Below, in pieces: positions 1 through 7,424 of a stretch of DNA of 64,000 nucleotides; positions within the stretch are counted from its first letter, which is position 1, and every line of letters begins with the position of its first letter. The notes beneath the pieces were generated by a model. It was not told the DNA's origin. It saw only the letters and a program-made list of their open reading frames with translations, and made no database searches. Both the position numbers and the translations under genes were made by a program. This DNA comes from Flavimaribacter sediminis (GTDB taxonomy: Bacteria; Pseudomonadota; Alphaproteobacteria; Rhizobiales; Rhizobiaceae), in NCBI RefSeq assembly GCF_019492055.1, contig NZ_JAICBX010000009.1:1-64000 (forward strand), written 5' to 3'.

Positions 1-126
1 CTTTGTTTCGGGATTTGGCTTTGTTTCGGGATTTGGCTTTGTTTCGGGATTTGGCTTTGTTTCGGGATTTGGCTTTGTTTCGGGATTTGGCTTTGTTTCG
101 GGATTTGGCTTTGTTTCGGGATTTGG
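1..126. repeat. Tandem array of seven 18-bp units, cut by the window edge
   Basis: Seven exact head-to-tail copies of CTTTGTTTCGGGATTTGG fill bases 1-126; the array may continue to the left. Because 18 is divisible by three, every frame is open. On the minus strand one frame reads a repeated hexapeptide PKQSQI, entered by codons for about 24 residues after an in-frame stop at 224-222. The same peptide, with a 19-nt exact DNA match, occurs once at 52161-52179 inside a minus-strand gene. The array could therefore be the repeat tail of a related protein gene or a free minisatellite. No start codon with a ribosome site is visible. Confidence 0.95.
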
Positions 127-340
127 CGATTTTCGCGCGCCGGCGGCGGCGTCACAGCCTGCTTTCGTGCGATGAGGCGGCTTTTCGGCGCGGCGCATCC
201 TAGCACATACGCCGACGAAAATCAGCAAGAATGTTCTCTATTTGTTCTTTCGTGGCTGCGTTGTTCTGGACATCGGATTTAGCCCGGCATGAGGCAGGAA
301 GGAGAATTTGCGCAGGTTAATGCAAGCGGCAATCGCCTCG

Positions 341-880
341 CATCTTCCGCGCCGTGGACACGGCGCTGCTGGATGCCGGATCAAGTCCGGCATGAGGGGT
401 GAATATATGGAATTGCGCCAATAAATCCCTCATTGCGGGCTTGACCCGCAATCCAGCGACCCGCGCGTCTGCGCGGGTGAGAAATGCATTCTCAAACGCC
501 GTGCAGCCAGTGGGAAATGTCTTCCCAGTCGGGGTCCATCTCCTCGAGCAGATCCAGTTTCCAGCTTCGCCTCCAGATCTTGATTCGCCTCACATCTTCC
601 GCGCCGTGGACACGGCGCTGCTGGATGCCGGATCAAGTCCGGCATGAGGGGTGAATATATGGATTTGCGCCAATAAAACCCTCATTGCGGGCTTGACCCG
701 CAATCCAGCGAGCCGCGCGTCGTCGCGGGTGGGAGGCGCTCTTTCAAATACTGTGCAGCCAACGGGAGATATCCTCCCAGCCGGAGTTTATCACCTCGAA
801 CTGATCGCCTCACATCTTCCGCACCGTGGACACGGCGCTGCTGGATGCCGGATCAAGTCAGGCATGAGGCATGAAGGGCG
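341..880. repeat. Three copies of a REP-like dispersed element
   Basis: Three related blocks lie at about 341-480, 590-735 and 812-880. Each starts near ATCTTCCGCGCCGTGGACAC, continues into a palindrome around GCCGGATCAAGTCCGGC, and in the first two is followed by a second palindrome, TTGCGGGCTTGACCCGCAA. The first two copies are nearly identical over about 130 bp and are spaced about 250 bp apart. The third carries a G-to-A change in the palindrome and lacks the second half. Related units recur at 17.88, 21.5, 53.1, 53.97, 54.2 and 54.35 kb. Short ORFs read through them (PDLIRHP-like peptides) are repeat shadows, not genes. Apart from these repeats I see nothing in 127-961. Confidence 0.85.
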
Positions 881-961
881 GGGAGCAGCCGCTCGACAGG
901 GTCGGCCGATTTGGCTAGCTTTTGATATCGGACAAGGGCGGCGCTGAGCAAGGATGAGACC

Positions 962-1783
962 ATGGCAGCTTATGACGACTTCGCGGCGCTGGAAAAGCGG
1001 GGATGGGCCGACGCGGACACGGCTGCGGCCTACGCCACGGATTTCGCGCGGGCCTCCGAAATGGCCGTGCCGACGCTTGTCGCGGAATCCGCAGCCGGCC
1101 CCGGCAAAACCGTGCTGGATCTGTGTTGCGGGCAGGGGATCGTGGCGCGCGGGCTGCTGGACGCCGGCGCCAGGGTGACCGGCCTCGATTTTTCACCCGC
1201 CATGCTGGCGATCGCGCGCGAAAACGCGCCGGAGGCGGAGTTCATCGAGGGCGACGCGATGGATCTGCCTTTCGAGGACGGCTTTTTCGACGCCGTGGCC
1301 ATGGGCTTCGGCATGCCGCATGTGCCCGACCCGCCGGCCGTGATCGCCGAAGCGCGCCGCGTATTGAAACCCGGCGGCCGGTTTGCCTATTCCGTGTGGC
1401 TGGCCGCAGAGCGCTCGGCCTTCACCTATGTCTTCGCGGCGATCGGCGCGCATGGCGCGCCGGAGGTGACGCTGCCGCCCGGACCGGGCGCGACCGACTA
1501 CGGCGAAGAGGACCGGGCATTCGCCGCGATGACGGCGGCGGGCTTCGGCGACCTTCGGTCAACCGAGGTGTACAGCCGCTGGACGATTGACGATCCGGGC
1601 GCGCCGTTCGATTTCTTCGTGGAGGGCACGGTGCGCGGCGCGGCGATGCTGCGCCCGCAGCCCGAGGCCAACAAGCGGGCGATCCGCGCCGCCGTGGTCG
1701 ACAAGGTGCTCGCGAACCACGGCGAGACGGCGCCCTTTGACACGCCCATTCCTTCCGTGGTGATTTCCGGGACGGCGGTGTGA
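962..1783 (+). CDS. Class I SAM-dependent methyltransferase
   Basis: A 273-aa protein of the UbiE/methyltransferase-11 type. The Rossmann motif I reads VLDLCCGQGIVARGLLDAGA (about residues 50-69), followed by the acidic end of strand 2 (VTGLDFSP), motif GDAMDLPFEDGFFDAV for strands 3-4, and the post-motif ARRVLKPGGRFAYSVW. It should transfer a methyl group from SAM to a small molecule; the C-terminal substrate half gives no clue to which. AAGGATG about 7 nt upstream supports this ATG. It stands alone and converges on the NADAR gene, with 7 bp between stops. The substrate is unknown. Confidence 0.85.
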   Translation: MAAYDDFAALEKRGWADADTAAAYATDFARASEMAVPTLVAESAAGPGKTVLDLCCGQGIVARGLLDAGARVTGLDFSPAMLAIARENAPEAEFIEGDAMDLPFEDGFFDAVAMGFGMPHVPDPPAVIAEARRVLKPGGRFAYSVWLAAERSAFTYVFAAIGAHGAPEVTLPPGPGATDYGEEDRAFAAMTAAGFGDLRSTEVYSRWTIDDPGAPFDFFVEGTVRGAAMLRPQPEANKRAIRAAVVDKVLANHGETAPFDTPIPSVVISGTAV

Positions 1784-1790
1784 GGAAAAC

Positions 1791-2240
1791 TCAGTCGCGG
1801 CGCAGTTCGTCGCGCACCTGCATCAGGATCCGGCCGAGCTTGTTGAGGCCGTTTCCGTCCGGCCCGCATCCCCAGTAGGAATCCATCGGCGCGTTTTCGA
1901 CGATCATCGATTCGCCCGTCGACAAAAGCAGTTCGCGCGGCGCCTCGTGCGTCCGGAACTTGACCCGCACTGCGTCGAGCATGACGCCGTCCTTGATCGC
2001 TTCCCAGTCGTCGCGCAGCGGAATCTGCCGCGTCATGCCCAGCGCCTTCGCGTCCTTCGGCTTGTTCGCCACGCGGATCCGCTCCCGATAGTCGGCGTCG
2101 TGAAACTTCTGCGCCTGGAAATAGTGTTCGACCGTGCGCCACCAGACATCGTCCATGGCCACGCCATAGGGCGCGAAATTGGAGAACTCCGACCAGTCGT
2201 CGGTCTGGGCGTAGAAGTAGATCGTGTCGGCCGGATACAT
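1791..2240 (-). CDS. NADAR family protein (YbiA-like N-glycosidase)
   Basis: A 149-aa protein of the usual length for YbiA/NADAR. Family signatures are visible: FYAQTDDWSEFSNFAP near the N terminus, VWWRTVEHYFQAQKF (about 32-46), and the C-terminal NAPMDSYWGCGPDGNGLNKLG block. Escherichia coli YbiA is known to cleave the N-glycosidic bond of phosphorylated early riboflavin-pathway intermediates, which clears reactive aminopyrimidines. Other family members are linked to ADP-ribose metabolism. No riboflavin gene lies nearby, so the exact substrate is inferred only from the family. Confidence 0.88.
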   Translation of the reverse strand: MYPADTIYFYAQTDDWSEFSNFAPYGVAMDDVWWRTVEHYFQAQKFHDADYRERIRVANKPKDAKALGMTRQIPLRDDWEAIKDGVMLDAVRVKFRTHEAPRELLLSTGESMIVENAPMDSYWGCGPDGNGLNKLGRILMQVRDELRRD

Positions 2241-2286
2241 GGGCGAACAATGGATGGTTTTGGCGCGCGCGGCAATCCGTTAATTG

Positions 2287-3096
2287 TCAGAACGCCGCAA
2301 ACACGATCCAGGCGCCCCAGACCGCGAGCGCTGCTCCGGCCGCCTTGCTGATCAGCTCGCCACGGGGCATGAGCTTTTCGAGCGCGACGATGACCGCAAG
2401 GCCGACGATCCACAGAAGGTTCATGATCCCGCCGACGAAGAGCAGCGCCATCAGGAACCAGCAGCAGCCGAGACAATAAATCCCGTGTTCGACGCCCATG
2501 CGGAAGGCGCCCGCAGCGCCCGGGCGCCTTCGCTCGGTGAGGAATTTAGCCGGCGAACGACAATGCGCCAGGCACGCCGTCTTCAAAGGCGTGAACTGGA
2601 ACAGGCCCGCCGCGATCAACACCAGCCCGCCCGGCCAGGTGTCGATCAGGGTCATCATGGCAGCGGAGACGACGCCCGCCGCCTCGAGCGCCCATTGCGC
2701 CGCCGTCGCAATCACGCTGAAGGCGGCCCACGCCGCAAGATAGCCGCCCAAGAAGGCGCCGGCGAAGGCCGGAACCCGGTCGGACTTGTTACCGTGACGC
2801 AGGAGCGCCGCATAGAGCAGCACCGTGGGCGAGACGCTCGGCAGCATCATCGCCACCATCATGACGAACCACATCAAAAAGACGAGGACGGCGTAGGCCG
2901 GGCTCCAGACCCCCGGCTCGCCGGGGCCCGGCATGTCGCGCATGGCGCGCATCGCCGTCATGTCGATCGCGCTCATCCGCATGCCCACCCCGAACACGGT
3001 GTAGAGGCCGGCAAGCACGAAGAGCAGGGCGATCGACGCGATCAGGATCCGCCGGTCGCGGCCAAGCAGCCGCTCCGGCAGGCTTGTCCGGGCCAC
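2287..3096 (-). CDS. DUF2182 multi-pass membrane protein
   Basis: A 269-aa predicted inner-membrane protein with about seven hydrophobic segments. Features typical of DUF2182 (annotated in databases as a predicted metal-binding membrane protein) are the segment MWFVMMVAMMLPSVSPTVLL, the Cys/His pair in TACLAHCRSP, and GVEHGIYCLGCCWFLMALLF. These His/Cys/Met-rich stretches are what suggest metal binding. The gene starts 19 bp after the DUF1326 gene on the same strand, so the two are likely co-transcribed. The DUF1326-DUF2182 pairing recurs in many proteobacteria, but its function is not established. Confidence 0.85.
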   Translation of the reverse strand: MARTSLPERLLGRDRRILIASIALLFVLAGLYTVFGVGMRMSAIDMTAMRAMRDMPGPGEPGVWSPAYAVLVFLMWFVMMVAMMLPSVSPTVLLYAALLRHGNKSDRVPAFAGAFLGGYLAAWAAFSVIATAAQWALEAAGVVSAAMMTLIDTWPGGLVLIAAGLFQFTPLKTACLAHCRSPAKFLTERRRPGAAGAFRMGVEHGIYCLGCCWFLMALLFVGGIMNLLWIVGLAVIVALEKLMPRGELISKAAGAALAVWGAWIVFAAF

Positions 3097-3115
3097 CGGA
3101 CCGGGACCGGGTGCG

Positions 3116-3754
3116 TCAGGCCGCCTCGAGCACGCCCGCGTTGTTCATGTGCAATTCGCAGAAATGCGCGTGGCTTTCGGTCGTGCCGGTGAGCGAAATC
3201 GCGCCTTTGGTCTTCGTGGTGGCCTTGGCGACTTCGGCGACGCGGTATTCGAAACCGTGCGGCAGGTTGATGCGCGCCCGGTGCTCGGCGCCGCTGACGG
3301 GATTTTTCAAGGGCTCCCAGGTGGTCTCGAACACATCCGGCACGTGGGCCGAGCCGGTTCTGGCTTCGAAATCCATCGTCGCGTCCAGCGGCTTGTAGAG
3401 CGTTTCGAGCTTGTTGGGGCACATGGCGGAATAGACCCACCAGAACGTCGCCATGTCCTCGGTGTCGGCGCCGGTGACGATCTTTTCAAGCGCCTCACGC
3501 TGTTCGGGCGTGGCGCTCTCGTCGATGATGGTCTGCATGGTGCCGTTGCCTTCGTGCACGGCGCCCGGCCACTGGTAGACCTGGGCGACCTTCGTGCCGG
3601 CGAGGTCCACGCCGCCATAGTGGCCGGAGTTGAAGCTGAACATAACTGCGGCTTCGCAACTGCCCTTTGTCGGCAGCGACATGAACTGGCACGGGCAGCC
3701 CGTGTCGCAGTTGCAGTTGGCAAGTTCATATCCGTGAATTTCCCAAGGCGTCAT
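3116..3754 (-). CDS. DUF1326 domain-containing protein
   Basis: A 212-aa soluble protein. The N terminus has the family hallmark NCNCDTGCPCQF, a four-cysteine cluster at about residues 13-20, which suggests metal or redox binding. The rest is a beta-rich DUF1326 fold with GGVDLAGTKVAQVYQWPG and a C-terminal FCELHMNNAGVLE. It is first in a two-gene minus-strand operon with the DUF2182 membrane protein. Its start faces the AT-rich island, so its upstream region marks the boundary between core and accessory DNA. Function unknown; an association with metal stress is only inferred from cysteine content. Confidence 0.85.
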   Translation of the reverse strand: MTPWEIHGYELANCNCDTGCPCQFMSLPTKGSCEAAVMFSFNSGHYGGVDLAGTKVAQVYQWPGAVHEGNGTMQTIIDESATPEQREALEKIVTGADTEDMATFWWVYSAMCPNKLETLYKPLDATMDFEARTGSAHVPDVFETTWEPLKNPVSGAEHRARINLPHGFEYRVAEVAKATTKTKGAISLTGTTESHAHFCELHMNNAGVLEAA

Positions 3755-4315
3755 GATATTCGTCCCCTAATTCGTTTTTTTGGCAAGTGTAGTTTAGCAC
3801 AGGAACAGCTGTAGTTGTAGTTTTTCTTGGGAAGTACTTGCTTGCGCAAGCGGATACTCGCTTGCGAGCGGGGTCGTGACGCACGGTGCGTTTCGGAATC
3901 AGTGTGTTGTGGTGGGGATTGTTGGTTATGCGCGCGGGTGTGGTGGATGCGGTGTGGGCTTTATAGGCTGATGGCGCTGAGGAAGCTTCTATGGTTTTAT
4001 TTGTGGAGTTGGGGATGGTTGTTTGGGGAGCTTTATTATTCACGTTGCAAAGGCAAGTGATTAGCCATCTTCAAAATGGAGTAAACGACTACTACGGCCA
4101 ATGTATTGAAGAGGGTTGGCTGCAGGTGGAGACGTGTGATTGATAGAAAATTATCACAATTTAGGTCTTTTGACGCAGGGAAGAGAAAAGAGGCGCTGCG
4201 CTCCGGGCATTTTTAACCACTGTATCGACGGAGGCGACATGCGGGCGCACGTGGGCAGTGATCGGTTTGAACTCTGAAGGCAGTAGTAGCGGAAGCCTCA
4301 CTCTACAACTTAGGA
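3755..4315. other. AT-rich gene-free stretch with twin short palindromes
   Basis: This 560-bp stretch marks an abrupt drop in GC at the left end of the accessory island. I see no convincing gene: the ORFs across it lack ribosome sites and have biased, low-complexity translations. Two short palindromes sit side by side, GCTTGCGCAAGC at 3840-3851 and CTCGCTTGCGAG at 3857-3868. Neither has a T-tract. They could be a protein-binding site or a remnant of the recombination that brought in the island. Confidence 0.6.
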
Positions 4316-4316
4316 A

Positions 4317-4354
4317 TTGACTTTCGTGTTTCACAGTACTATTTTTGTGAAACA
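4317..4354 (+). promoter_or_regulatory. Sigma70-type promoter with inverted-repeat operator candidate
   Basis: TTGACT at 4317-4322 and TATTTT at 4340-4345 are separated by exactly 17 bp, a near-consensus housekeeping promoter 24 bp before the first ATG of the operon. A perfect 8-bp inverted repeat, TGTTTCAC (4327-4334) and GTGAAACA (4347-4354), brackets the -10 box. That placement suits a repressor. The obvious candidate is the helix-turn-helix antitoxin encoded second in the operon, as toxin-antitoxin operons are usually autorepressed by the antitoxin. Promoter and repeat are seen; who binds is inference. Confidence 0.75.
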
Positions 4355-4368
4355 GAAAGGTCCAGCCC

Positions 4369-5718
4369 ATGACTGTTATCGAATTTCCTTTGAGAACTGC
4401 GGTTTTTCAACCGTTAGGGCACTACGTAAGGCTTGGTGAAAGCAGTTACCGGAAGATTGCAGATCTCGTAGCTGCTGGAGTAATCAACAGCCGACGCTTC
4501 GTTGTTGATGCGTCAAAGATCAAGCATATGAAAGATATAATTCAAATGCTGCAGGGGCTTGGAGCGGAGATAGTCCTTGATCCCAAGACAGTGGAGCTTT
4601 CATCACGACATAAATGCTGGGGTATGGCAGCTGGCGCGCCTTGGGCAAGCAATCAACGTGGAGACCCACTTTCTCCTGAAGTATTTCGGAAGACACATTC
4701 GAAAGATATCTTCGGTCAGATAGCGCGACACGCCGTCGAATTCGGTGTTAGCGCTGTGTTGTCACCTACGCACTATCTAGCCGACCCGGATTTTGATGAA
4801 TGGTACGCTATTGATTTGGAGAGCTGTGAACTTCTGAGAAACGCTTTAGATCGGGAAGGCGGAAAAGAAATATCCATTGATTATTTGATTGCTGCACGCC
4901 TGCTCGATTTCAATGATCAAAGTTTCCAAGCAAAGGTGATGGAAGACCTTGCCAATTTGCCAATTGAAAATCTCTGGGTTCGTGCATCGATGGCATCTCC
5001 AGACAGCAGTCCAATAAATGCTCAGCGCCTCATAAGAACTCTGGCTGGATGGCATAACATCGGCGTTCCTATTGTTATGGATTATTTCGGAGGTTTGTCT
5101 GGCGAAGCACTACTTTCGATGAACGTGGTGTCTGGTATCGCCCACAGTTATGGAGAGCAGTCATCATTTACCACTTCCAACTGGGGATCTCCGCCTAAGT
5201 TAAGGGAAAAGGATGAGCAAGGCGGTCGAGCCACCCGCATTGGTCTAACTTCACTTGGGCGCTCATTCACTACAGCAGAGTTGGAGGTCTTGCTATCCGC
5301 TCACGGTGCGAAAAGTGCCTTATTACCCAACGATCGAAAAATACTTCCTAATGGGCTTGATGATCTGAGGAATGATCCGAGAAGATTCAATGCAAGCGAA
5401 GCACAACGGAGAATTCAAGAGATTGCTGAGACACCGACTATAAATCGGCCCGACAATTTTGCGGACAAAAGGATGCGTGAGGTTGTCTCAACTGCAAAAA
5501 AGGCAGCGAAACTCAATCCAAAGCCAGATGTTGCAGAGGAACACAGGGTTGAATTGCCAAAGCTTCGCGAACGTTTAATTAGACACAGAAAAGTCTCCGA
5601 AAAGCTGAGGGGAACATATGAAGTGATTGCTTTAGAACGAGCAGAACAAGGTACTACTGTAAGAGTAATTGGTGCAGTAAGACCTTCAATCGCGAATGCG
5701 GAAACAGGAACTAGGTGA
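4369..5718 (+). CDS. Unrecognised 449-aa protein, first gene of a Xre-RES operon
   Basis: I do not recognise a family with confidence. The first 330 residues alternate hydrophobic strands with helices in a way that suggests a TIM barrel: FVVDASKI, AEIVLDPKTVELS, VSAVLSPTHYL, ISIDYLIAARLL, NLWVRASM, VPIVMDYFGGLSGEALLS, KSALLPND. Polar residues at strand ends (D, D/K/E, H, D, R, D/Y) would line a barrel pocket. A CWG motif lies at about residue 85. The last 120 residues are charged and probably helical. No signal peptide or membrane segment is visible. AGAAAGG lies 10 nt upstream. The stop codon overlaps the antitoxin start as TGATG, so translation is probably coupled. Codons are A/T-richer than in flanking genes, which points to horizontal acquisition. 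Confidence 0.7.
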   Translation: MTVIEFPLRTAVFQPLGHYVRLGESSYRKIADLVAAGVINSRRFVVDASKIKHMKDIIQMLQGLGAEIVLDPKTVELSSRHKCWGMAAGAPWASNQRGDPLSPEVFRKTHSKDIFGQIARHAVEFGVSAVLSPTHYLADPDFDEWYAIDLESCELLRNALDREGGKEISIDYLIAARLLDFNDQSFQAKVMEDLANLPIENLWVRASMASPDSSPINAQRLIRTLAGWHNIGVPIVMDYFGGLSGEALLSMNVVSGIAHSYGEQSSFTTSNWGSPPKLREKDEQGGRATRIGLTSLGRSFTTAELEVLLSAHGAKSALLPNDRKILPNGLDDLRNDPRRFNASEAQRRIQEIAETPTINRPDNFADKRMREVVSTAKKAAKLNPKPDVAEEHRVELPKLRERLIRHRKVSEKLRGTYEVIALERAEQGTTVRVIGAVRPSIANAETGTR

Positions 5719-6059
5719 TGGTGTCAACGGCAATAGCAAGGAGTATCAATGAGTTGGAGACGATTGGCGGTCTCAATGGAACCGATATTGCTAATGTTAC
5801 ATCGGTTTCTAAGGCAACCGTTTCCCGTTGGCGTAATGGAACCAAGCGACCGCAGCCTCCAAATGAAAGAGTTCTCTCAGACTTAGTTTACGTAGTCAAA
5901 CGACTTGGAGACTACTACACTAATGATGAAATCCGTATGTGGCTATATGCTCCTCACCCGCAGCTTCAGGGGCAGCGTGCAATTGATCTAATTCATGCTG
6001 GCCGAGTAGAAGAAATTTTTCGAGTTCTAGATCGTCTGGACTCTGATGGGTATCTCTAA
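5718..6059 (+). CDS. Xre/MbcA/ParS-type antitoxin of a RES module
   Basis: About 113 aa. The N-terminal half holds a helix-turn-helix: LNGTDIANVTSVSKATVSRWRNGTKRP in register with Xre DNA-binding domains (written as two pieces: LNGTDIANVTSVSK and ATVSRWRNGTKRP). The C-terminal half matches the toxin-binding domain of Xre/MbcA/ParS antitoxins: DEIRMWLYAPHPQLQGQ, then AIDLIHAGRVEEIFRVLDRL. Such proteins bind and block RES toxins and repress their own operon. I chose the ATG at 5718 that overlaps the upstream stop as TGATG; a GTG three bases earlier is possible. The toxin gene begins 2 bp after this stop, the normal antitoxin-toxin order. Confidence 0.85.
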   Translation: MVSTAIARSINELETIGGLNGTDIANVTSVSKATVSRWRNGTKRPQPPNERVLSDLVYVVKRLGDYYTNDEIRMWLYAPHPQLQGQRAIDLIHAGRVEEIFRVLDRLDSDGYL

Positions 6060-6061
6060 AA

Positions 6062-6625
6062 ATGATAGAGGGGCCCAGAGACAGAAACCTAATCGATACT
6101 CTGGATGGACTTGAGACTGTAGTTTTTAGAGGGCGTGTTTGGCGGGTAACGCGAGATGGTCGCGATCCGACACTGTTTTTTGGTGGTGGCAACCGCTGGG
6201 ACGATGGCACTTTTGATGTTCTTTACACGTCGCTGACAAAAGACGGAGCTATTGCGGAGATGAGATATCATCTTAGCCGTGGGCAACCAGTAATGCCTTC
6301 AAAAATACGATATCGACTTCACGAGCTCCAGATTAGTGTATCGGGTGTTCTTGACCTAACCAATGATGAGTTACTGAGTGCAGTCGGAATAGATATTAAT
6401 ACATTTGGGAAGCTTCCATATTTGGATCGCTTTGGGGAATATGAAGCGTGTCAGAAAGTAGCCGAAGCAGTACACTTTTTGGGATCAGATGATCCTACAG
6501 ATCCATCCGCTATACTTGTTCCTAATGCACGCCATCCTGCGAAAAACTTGGTTCTGTTCGCCGATTACGTTAATCCAGAAGACGTGAAGCATGTACAAGA
6601 TCACGGCTTAATCGACTGGAGTTAG
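6062..6625 (+). CDS. RES-domain toxin (ADP-ribosyltransferase-like)
   Basis: A 187-aa RES protein. RES domains resemble ADP-ribosyltransferases; characterised members degrade NAD+ (for example Mycobacterium MbcT) or ADP-ribosylate Prs (ParT). Visible family blocks are FGGGNRWDDGTFDVLYTSL (conserved Arg and Tyr), DGAIAEMRYHL (the conserved Glu), and ILVPNARHPAKNLVLF. In the last block most family members have Ser in VPSAR, the S of RES; here it reads Asn. That could lower or alter activity. The gene is third in the operon, directly after its antitoxin. Codon usage is as AT-rich as in the two upstream genes. Confidence 0.83.
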   Translation: MIEGPRDRNLIDTLDGLETVVFRGRVWRVTRDGRDPTLFFGGGNRWDDGTFDVLYTSLTKDGAIAEMRYHLSRGQPVMPSKIRYRLHELQISVSGVLDLTNDELLSAVGIDINTFGKLPYLDRFGEYEACQKVAEAVHFLGSDDPTDPSAILVPNARHPAKNLVLFADYVNPEDVKHVQDHGLIDWS

Positions 6626-6996
6626 CAATAGTGAATGCTAATCGTTATTGGCTCTCTGAGAGGCAATTCGTTACGGTATGTCACTAAAAACTGTTAAGCT
6701 CTACAGCCTGCAAAAAGCCCATCTTCAACCTATATGCCCGCTTTCTTCATGCGGGTCGTTAAAGTCTAGGCGAATCACGCCATCAACATCGCTTCCTGCC
6801 ACACGACCTGCACACTTAGGTTGTGACGCCAAGTGGAAGCCGGATCGAATGCTGACGAAGGAAGCAGGTGGCTGGCGTCGAATTCGTCCCGCAACCTTCT
6901 AGCACCCCCCCACCCTGTGACGTTCGCCACATACGGCCCCCGCCCGCACTGGCATGCTGCGATCCTCAACACCGCATCAGGAAAGGATCATTAGCC
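6626..6996. other. Gene-free right margin of the accessory island
   Basis: About 370 bp between the RES gene and the next gene. GC rises to the genome norm at about 6770. A short stem, CCCGC/GCGGG around 6738-6756 with a 9-nt loop, is the only structure I see and is a weak terminator candidate for the RES operon. No att-like direct repeat matching the left margin was found by eye. Confidence 0.5.
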
Positions 6997-7311
6997 ATGT
7001 CCGCCACCGTGCTTTCCATGCTGTTTGCGCATCTGCTCTGTAACGCTCTTGCCGCGGAACAGCCGCTGCCGCCGCGCGAGGCGACTTTCTGCTCGGCGAA
7101 TTTCGAGGCCCTGAAGCTCGGACTCAATCCCGATCTGACGATGGAGGCGTTCGCCCGAATGGACGCCCGGGACAAGGCGCAGGCCAGCGTCGCGTCGTAC
7201 CGCCATTACCGGATCATGGTGCGGGAGAACGCGCATCTCGTCTCCGTGATGCAGAAAAGCATCGTCCCGCTGGTCAAGGGCGAAGCCGTCGCGAGCCTCG
7301 GCGAATATTGA
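6997..7311 (+). CDS. Small secreted hypothetical protein
   Basis: A 104-aa protein of unknown function. I chose the ATG at 6997 because AGGAAAGG lies about 8 nt upstream and the N terminus then reads as a signal peptide: a hydrophobic stretch VLSMLFAHLLCNALA ending in an AxA-like site before EQPLPP. The mature part has a single Cys in ATFCSANFEALKLG and is otherwise charged and probably helical, with LVSVMQKSIVPLVKGE near the end. It faces another small secreted protein encoded convergently downstream. Confidence 0.6.
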   Translation: MSATVLSMLFAHLLCNALAAEQPLPPREATFCSANFEALKLGLNPDLTMEAFARMDARDKAQASVASYRHYRIMVRENAHLVSVMQKSIVPLVKGEAVASLGEY

Positions 7312-7424
7312 TCAACCAGCCGAACCGGGGCGGCCAGGTGGCCGCCTCCGCGCATGTCGGGTTCAGGCGCCGGGAAACCGGCGCGGGTCCCGCCGTCAGC
7401 TTTCGTGTCGCCACACAGAAAATC

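Noticed and set aside
1-126. CRISPR array at the window edge
   Set aside because: The units are directly joined with no spacers, and no cas gene is in the window.
399-947. Short ORFs with PDLIRHP / AGLTRNP-like translations
   Set aside because: They are translations of the REP-like element and recur wherever the element does, in several frames, with no ribosome sites.
3726-4060. Possible genes in the AT-rich stretch left of the RES operon
   Set aside because: ORFs on both strands overlap each other, lack ribosome sites, and give compositionally biased peptides without domains.
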